A DNA stretch of 10,066 nucleotides from Alphaproteobacteria bacterium (GTDB lineage Bacteria > Pseudomonadota > Alphaproteobacteria > Elsterales > Elsteraceae). The notes under the pieces were generated by a model. The model worked only from the letters and a program-made list of their open reading frames with translations. It searched no databases and was not told the DNA's origin. Shown here one piece after another: positions 5,871-10,066 of the stretch (position 1 is the first letter of the stretch; every line of letters starts with the position of its first letter). Location: positions 1-10,066 of the forward strand of contig JAAFHH010000080.1 of the NCBI GenBank assembly GCA_013297545.1, read 5' to 3'. A program made the translations under genes and the position numbers.

Positions 5871-7441
5871 ACGCCGGCGGCCTCGCGGTCGCGGCTCTCG
5901 TCGTGGTGGGACTGCTGGGCACGGTCGCCGCGGCGTTTGGGATCATCCCAGGACTGCAAGTTGCCCCTTCCCTCGCGGCGTGGACAAGTTTGGCGGCGGA
6001 GCCGGGTATCTGGCAGTCGATCTGGCTCAGCTCTCTCAGCGCTGCCGTGGGCCTCGGCCTTGGTCTCGGCCTTGCCGTCGCGGTGGCCGCGTGGCTGCCA
6101 CCAGCGCGGGCAGCCCTCGCGATCGCCTCGTTGACGGTGCTGCTGGCGATCCCGCACGGCACGGTCGCCCTTGGCCTTGGCCAAGCAGCCGCACCAACCG
6201 GCATGGTCGCGAGCCTGCTGGCGCCGATCGCTGGCTGGTCGACGCCGCCCAGCTGGCTGTTGCCGCAAGATCCCTGGGCGCTGACGCTTGGGATCGCGAT
6301 CGCGCTGAAGGAAGCACCGTTTTTGCTGCTGGCGATCCTGGCGGCCAGCAGCACCCTGCCGGTCGAACGCCTGGTCGATCAGGCGCAGAGTCTGGGGCGG
6401 GATCGCGGGGGTGCTTGGTGCGCAGCCGTGCTACCGCTGGTTTGGCCACAGCTGCGCTGGCCCCTGTTCGCCGCCGCCGGCTACGCGGTGGCCGCGCTCG
6501 ATATGGCGAGCGTGCTGGCGCCCACCGCGCCGCCGCCGCTGGCGCTGGTCGCCGTACAGGCGTTCCTCGATCCCGATCCCGCGCGGATCGCCGTTGGCAG
6601 TGCGGCGGCGCTGGGGGTTGGCTTACTGGCGCTCGCGCTGTGGGTCGTGGTGCTGGTGGCAGCACCGCTGATCGCCCGGGTGTGCCATCGTGTCCCAGCG
6701 GCACTGGCGATCGCGGGCGGCGGCGGCGTGGCGGTACTGACCCTGCTGACGCTCTTTGTGCTGGTGCTGTGGTCGCTCAGCTGGGTGTGGCGGTTTCCAA
6801 ACCCGCTGCCGTCGGCGTGGAGTGTTTATGGCTGGCAGGTCGCCGCGCGCGATGCGCCGATTGGCACCACGCTTGGGGTAGCAGCGGTGGTGGCGGTGTT
6901 CGCCGTCGTGCTCGCGGTTGCAGCCCTGCGGCGTGGCAGGGGGTACCTGATGGTGATCGGCTTGATGGTGCCGGAGATCGCCCTGCTGCCGGGCCTGCAC
7001 CTCACGCTGGTGTTCGCCAATCTCGACGGCACGGCGTTCGCGGTGGTCGCGAGCCACCTGGTATTCGCGCTGCCCTATGCGTGGCTTGTGCTGGTTGGCC
7101 CGTGGATGGCGCTTGATCCACGGCCGGAACGGGTCGCCCAGAGCCTGGGGGCCGGCCCCTGGCGGCGGTTCTGGCGCATCCGCTTGCCCAGGCTCGCCCG
7201 GCCGCTCGCCTTAGCACTTGCGGTTGCGTTCGCAGTTTCGGTTGGTCAGTACGCGACCACTCTGGTCGCTGGTGCGGGCAGTTGGCGCACCCTGACGACT
7301 GACGCGGTTGCTCTCGCCGGCGGCGGCGATCGGCGAGTGACCGCGGCGATCGGGCTCCTCAGTGCGGCACTGCCGCTCGCCGCCTTTGCACTCGCCCTCA
7401 GCCTCACACAGCGACGGCGTGGCCAGGGCCGTTCGGCGTGA
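5867..7441 (+). CDS. ynjC: YnjC-type ABC transporter permease (two fused membrane domains)
   Basis: The 524-residue protein is very hydrophobic with about twelve predicted membrane segments arranged as two halves. Each half carries an EAA-like coupling loop for the ATPase: VDQAQSLGRDRGGAWCAAVLP (170-190) and ERVAQSLGAGPWRRFWRIRLP (421-441). The fused double-permease layout and length match E. coli YnjC (511), and it follows YnjB by a four-base overlap exactly as in that transporter. It should form the inner-membrane channel of an importer. No ATP-binding subunit (YnjD) follows; the gene ends inside the convergent hemN gene, overlapping it by 38 bases. The ATPase must be encoded elsewhere, or the transporter is incomplete. 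Confidence 0.88.
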   Translation: MNAGGLAVAALVVVGLLGTVAAAFGIIPGLQVAPSLAAWTSLAAEPGIWQSIWLSSLSAAVGLGLGLGLAVAVAAWLPPARAALAIASLTVLLAIPHGTVALGLGQAAAPTGMVASLLAPIAGWSTPPSWLLPQDPWALTLGIAIALKEAPFLLLAILAASSTLPVERLVDQAQSLGRDRGGAWCAAVLPLVWPQLRWPLFAAAGYAVAALDMASVLAPTAPPPLALVAVQAFLDPDPARIAVGSAAALGVGLLALALWVVVLVAAPLIARVCHRVPAALAIAGGGGVAVLTLLTLFVLVLWSLSWVWRFPNPLPSAWSVYGWQVAARDAPIGTTLGVAAVVAVFAVVLAVAALRRGRGYLMVIGLMVPEIALLPGLHLTLVFANLDGTAFAVVASHLVFALPYAWLVLVGPWMALDPRPERVAQSLGAGPWRRFWRIRLPRLARPLALALAVAFAVSVGQYATTLVAGAGSWRTLTTDAVALAGGGDRRVTAAIGLLSAALPLAAFALALSLTQRRRGQGRSA

Positions 7442-8774
7442 GGTACGCGTCGAACGCGGCTGCGACCACGCGCGCCAGCAGCTCCCGCCCCGGCGCCAAG
7501 GCAATCCAGTTGCCGTCCCGCGTCGCGACACCGCGCGCGACCAGCTGATCGATCTGCGCGAAGGCCGGGGCGAGCTTCAGGCGCTCGCCCGGATCGGCGA
7601 GGCTGGCCACGTCCACCGCCCCTTGGCACAGCAGGGTTTCGACGATCCGCCGGCGCAGCCGATCATCCGCCGTGATCGCGCGCCCGCGGGCGGTTGGCAG
7701 CTGGCCCGCTTGGATCGCTGATCGCCACGCCGGCACCTGCTGCGCGTTCTGGGCATAGCCCGCTGGCAACGTGGAGATCGACGACGCACCAAGGCCGACC
7801 ACCACCTCTGCCGGGTCGTCGGTGAAGCCCTGAAAGCCCCGCCGCAGCTGACCAGTCGCGGCCGCGACCGCCAAACCGTCCTCAGCGCGTGCGAAGTGAT
7901 CAAGGCCAACCGCCTGATAGCCAGCCGCCCGGATCGTGCGCTCGGCGACGCGGGCGAGCTGCCAGCGCAGACCCGGGTCCGGCAGCAGATTGGCGTCGAT
8001 CAGGCGCTGGTTCGGGCGCGCCCACGGCACATGGGCGTAGCCGAAGATCGCCAAACGGTCCGGGCCCAAGCGCACCGCGTCGCGGGCGGTCTGGGCAACG
8101 GTGTCGGTCGTCTGGCCAGGCAAACCATAGATCAGATCGAAACCGATCTGTTGAATGCCAACCATGCGCAGGCCGGCGACGGCTGCCGCCACAACCTCGA
8201 ACGGCTGTTCGCGGCCGATCTGGCGCTGGACCTCGGCGTCCAGGTCTTGCACGCCGAGGCTCGCCCGGTTGGTGCCGATGTCGCGGAGAACGATCAAGTG
8301 CGCGGCGGTAATCCGCCTCGGGTCGATCTCAACCGCGATTTCAGCACTTGGTGCGATATCAAAACGAGCCTTTAGCGCCCCATCGATCCGCCGCAGATCA
8401 GCGGGTGCGAGGGCGAGCGGCGTGCCACCCCCCCAGTGCACGCGCACAACCGATTGCCGGCGGCCAAGCGCATCGGCGACCAGATCAATCTCCGCCAGCA
8501 GATCGTCCGCGTAGGTGGCAATTGGAGCGGGGCGGGACACGGCTTGCGTCGAACAGCCGCAGTACCAGCACAAGTCCTGGCAGAACGGGATGTGCAGGTA
8601 GAGGGAGATCGGCGTGCTCGGTGCAAGGGCTGCCAGCCACCGCCGATGGGTGTCCGCCGGAAACGGCGATTGGAAGTGCGGTGCGGTTGGATAACTCGTG
8701 TAGCGCGGCACGCGCTCGGCTGCGAGATCGGCCAATTCGGCGGGCAGCAGGTCGTCAGTCCCAAGCGTCGGCAT
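7404..8774 (-). CDS. hemN: Oxygen-independent coproporphyrinogen III dehydrogenase
   Basis: The 456-residue radical-SAM enzyme converts coproporphyrinogen III to protoporphyrinogen IX without oxygen, a late step in haem and chlorophyll synthesis, in the cytoplasm. Length equals E. coli HemN (457). Visible motifs are the N-terminal RYTSYPTA (24-31), the [4Fe-4S]/SAM loop HIPFCQDLCWYCGC (61-74; Cys65, Cys69, Cys72, with the extra Cys74 of true HemN), WGGGTP (114-119), EIDPR with Glu149, LGVQDLDAEVQR (173-184), GFDLIYGLPGQT (211-222), and the C-terminal substrate-side motifs DHFARAEDGLAVA and GFQGFTDD. These separate it from the HemW-like proteins that lack coproporphyrinogen dehydrogenase activity. 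The ATG has a strong GGGGGGA ribosome binding site five bases upstream. A perfect FNR box lies about 64 bases ahead, implying induction at low oxygen. Confidence 0.97.
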   Translation of the reverse strand: MPTLGTDDLLPAELADLAAERVPRYTSYPTAPHFQSPFPADTHRRWLAALAPSTPISLYLHIPFCQDLCWYCGCSTQAVSRPAPIATYADDLLAEIDLVADALGRRQSVVRVHWGGGTPLALAPADLRRIDGALKARFDIAPSAEIAVEIDPRRITAAHLIVLRDIGTNRASLGVQDLDAEVQRQIGREQPFEVVAAAVAGLRMVGIQQIGFDLIYGLPGQTTDTVAQTARDAVRLGPDRLAIFGYAHVPWARPNQRLIDANLLPDPGLRWQLARVAERTIRAAGYQAVGLDHFARAEDGLAVAAATGQLRRGFQGFTDDPAEVVVGLGASSISTLPAGYAQNAQQVPAWRSAIQAGQLPTARGRAITADDRLRRRIVETLLCQGAVDVASLADPGERLKLAPAFAQIDQLVARGVATRDGNWIALAPGRELLARVVAAAFDAYLTPNGPGHAVAV

Positions 8775-8779
8775 GGCAG

Positions 8780-8786
8780 TCCCCCC
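8780..8786 (-). promoter_or_regulatory. Strong ribosome binding site of hemN
   Basis: GGGGGGA on the minus strand lies five bases before the hemN ATG at 8774. It fixes that start over the out-of-frame ATG at 8788. Confidence 0.7.
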
Positions 8787-8804
8787 ATTGCGTGCACCGC
8801 AGGA

Positions 8805-8810
8805 GGGTTA
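8805..8810 (-). promoter_or_regulatory. Candidate -10 of the FNR-dependent hemN promoter
   Basis: TAACCC on the minus strand (followed by T) sits where a -10 element is expected if the FNR box at 8832-8845 is centred at -41.5. It would place the transcription start near 8797 and give a leader of about 23 bases. The match to consensus is weak, which is usual for activator-dependent promoters. Confidence 0.4.
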
Positions 8811-8831
8811 CGGCCGAGGCGTTCGCACGCT

Positions 8832-8845
8832 TTGATGCAGATCAA
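8832..8845. promoter_or_regulatory. Perfect FNR/Anr/FnrL-type operator upstream of hemN
   Basis: The sequence TTGATGCAGATCAA matches the consensus TTGAT-N4-ATCAA at all ten conserved positions and is palindromic. Its centre lies 64 bases upstream of the hemN start. FNR-family regulators activate hemN at low oxygen in many Proteobacteria, including FnrL in Rhodobacter, which fits the oxygen-independent enzyme. The box also overlaps the last codons and the TGA stop (8842-8844) of the aminotransferase gene. Confidence 0.85.
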
Positions 8846-10017
8846 GCTGCGGCATCAAGCCGCGCCATCACGTCCGGCACGGCGGCCGCGGCGGCATTGG
8901 CGAAGGCGAGGCGCACGTATGCATCCTGGCCAACGCCGAAGAAGGATCCAGGCAGGGCCAACAGGTTCTGCGTCGCGGCCAAGCGTTCCGCCACCGCCAG
9001 ACCCGGTGCGTCGAACGGGTGACGGACATAGGCGAAGTAGGCGCCGAGGCTGATCAACTGCCAACGCTGCTGGGCAGCAAACCCGTCCCGAAACGCCGCT
9101 GCGCGCGCGCTGAGCTCCGCCCGGTTGCTGGCGACCCAGGGGGCGAGGTGCTGCAAGCCGTAGAGGGCGGCGCGCTGGCCGAGGTTGGGTGCGCAGATCG
9201 CGATGCAGTCGAGCAGCTTCTCAACCGCTGCCAAGAACCCCGGGCTTGCGACCAGGGAGCCGACTCGGTGGCCGGTCAGCGCGAACACCTTTGAGAAGCT
9301 GTAGAGCTGGATCAGGGTGCCAGGCCAAGTCGGGTCGGTGAACAGATCGTGCGCCGGTTGATCGCCGCGCAGAAAATCCTTGTAGGTCTCGTCCAGCACC
9401 AGGGCGATGCCGCGGCTTTGCGCGAGATCAAAGAACGCACGCAAGACCGCCGGTGGGTAGATCGCGCCGGTCGGGTTATTCGGGCTCACCAGCACGATCG
9501 CACGCGTGCGGTCATTGATCAGACGAGCGGCCTCCGCCAGATCGGGCACACCACCGGTGTCCGGCCGGAAGCTGAGCGGGCGCGCCTCGATCCCGAGTGC
9601 GTCCAGCCACATCTTGTGATTGAAGTACCAGGGTGTTGGCAGCAGCACAGAGTCGCCGGCCTGGGCGAGGGCCTGGATCGCGACGCAGAACGCCTGGTTG
9701 CAGCCGGCGGTGATCGCGACATGGCTGGCTGGGATCGACGCCTGGTAGACATCGCTCAGGTGCGCCCCGTGGGCCTCGCGCAAGCTCGGCAGGCCGAGGA
9801 TTTCCGTGTAGCGATGGGCGGCCGGATCGCGCACCGCGGCTGCCAGGTGCTCAATCAAGTCCGGCGGCGGCGGGTAGCTCGGCACGGCTTGCGCCAGATC
9901 GATCAGCGGCCGCTCGGCCGGAAAAGCGCGCCCGGCGACCCAGGCGCGGGCGGCGGCAATCGCTGGCGGCTCGACCGTGCCGAGCCACGCCATCACCCGG
10001 GGTTCAGCCCCAGCCAT
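8842..10017 (-). CDS. Fold-type I PLP-dependent aminotransferase
   Basis: With the ATG at 10017 the product has 391 residues, the usual size for class I/II aminotransferases. Visible elements are the substrate-side HRYTEILGLPSLREA (68-82), the cofactor-ring stacking region TPWYFNHK (128-135), SPNNPTGA (178-185, Asn181), the PLP-pyridine aspartate in VLDETYKDF (Asp209), the Schiff-base lysine in YSFSKVFALTGHRVG (Lys243), and a C-terminal carboxylate-binding arginine in AYVRLAFAN. It transfers amino groups between an amino acid and a 2-oxo acid; the specific substrate cannot be read from sequence. GGAAGG lies about nine bases before this ATG. An in-frame TTG at 10065 would add 16 Arg-rich residues unlike the family and is rejected. 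Its stop is embedded in the FNR box that controls hemN. Confidence 0.9.
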   Translation of the reverse strand: MAGAEPRVMAWLGTVEPPAIAAARAWVAGRAFPAERPLIDLAQAVPSYPPPPDLIEHLAAAVRDPAAHRYTEILGLPSLREAHGAHLSDVYQASIPASHVAITAGCNQAFCVAIQALAQAGDSVLLPTPWYFNHKMWLDALGIEARPLSFRPDTGGVPDLAEAARLINDRTRAIVLVSPNNPTGAIYPPAVLRAFFDLAQSRGIALVLDETYKDFLRGDQPAHDLFTDPTWPGTLIQLYSFSKVFALTGHRVGSLVASPGFLAAVEKLLDCIAICAPNLGQRAALYGLQHLAPWVASNRAELSARAAAFRDGFAAQQRWQLISLGAYFAYVRHPFDAPGLAVAERLAATQNLLALPGSFFGVGQDAYVRLAFANAAAAAVPDVMARLDAAA

Positions 10018-10066
10018 CGCTCTCGCCCTTCCGTTTGCGTTTGGCCGCCATGCGGTCAAACGCAAA
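10004..10066 (-). CDS. Possible C-terminal end of an upstream gene (partial)
   Basis: In a different frame from the aminotransferase, the minus strand reads 20 codons without interruption from the window edge (FAFDRMAAKRKRKGESDGWG) to a TGA at 10006-10004. The stop overlaps the first codons of the aminotransferase by 14 bases. A basic, Gly/Ser-ending tail and a short overlap are typical of an operon neighbour, but 20 codons cannot prove a gene and I do not recognise the family. Confidence 0.35.
   Translation of the reverse strand, partial: FAFDRMAAKRKRKGESDGWG
10034..10066. repeat. Inverted repeat at the right window edge
   Basis: Two 15-base arms (10034-10048 and 10052-10066) are reverse complements except at one position (10044/10056), with a three-base centre. 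The outer ten bases (TTTGCGTTTG and CAAACGCAAA) match perfectly. It lies just upstream of the aminotransferase ribosome binding site, inside the presumed end of the preceding gene. It could be an operator or an RNA hairpin, and may extend beyond the window. Confidence 0.7.

Noticed and set aside
5342..6704. Long minus-strand ORFs across ynjB and ynjC
   Set aside because: They encode low-complexity Arg/Pro/Ala sequence, and none has a recognisable motif that competes with the transporter genes.

Overview
The window is chromosomal DNA of a GC-rich (roughly two-thirds G+C) Gram-negative bacterium, most likely an alphaproteobacterium of the Rhodospirillales type. This is inferred from a thioredoxin-TPR protein with an intact WCGPC motif followed by a LON-domain protein and a Trm112-family protein, from a cysteine-poor Trm112, from a perfect FNR-type site upstream of hemN, and from codon use. 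It reads mainly as housekeeping and metabolic DNA. I see no phage, transposon, CRISPR array or recognisable defence system. Nearly every base is coding and no gene-free stretch reaches 300 bases.

Left part (1-2332). A small DUF393/DCC-family protein (+) runs head-on into a cytosine-deaminase-like amidohydrolase (-), and their 3' ends share 110 bases. Upstream of the amidohydrolase on the same strand is a small charged protein built of a nine-residue repeat (27-bp DNA repeats). Before that comes a complete tRNA-Gly(GCC) unit with a sigma70-type promoter, encoded CCA and a strong intrinsic terminator.

Middle part (2432-7441). Six co-directional genes with gaps of at most 26 bases or small overlaps probably form one operon: CnoX-like thioredoxin/TPR co-chaperone, LON substrate-binding-domain protein, Trm112-family protein, DUF971 protein, then a YnjB-type periplasmic binding protein and a YnjC-type double-domain permease. 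The ATPase (YnjD) that normally completes this importer is absent: the next gene is hemN on the opposite strand, overlapping the end of ynjC by 38 bases.

Right part (7404-10066, all minus strand). An oxygen-independent coproporphyrinogen III dehydrogenase (hemN) lies downstream of a fold-type I aminotransferase. A perfect TTGAT-N4-ATCAA FNR/Anr/FnrL box covers the aminotransferase stop codon and is placed correctly to drive hemN when oxygen is low. At the right edge there is probably the last 20 codons of another gene, which contain a long inverted repeat.

The most useful second looks are the FNR box embedded in the neighbouring gene's stop codon, the repeat protein, and the importer without an ATPase. 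Nothing here convincingly forms a previously undescribed multi-gene system.
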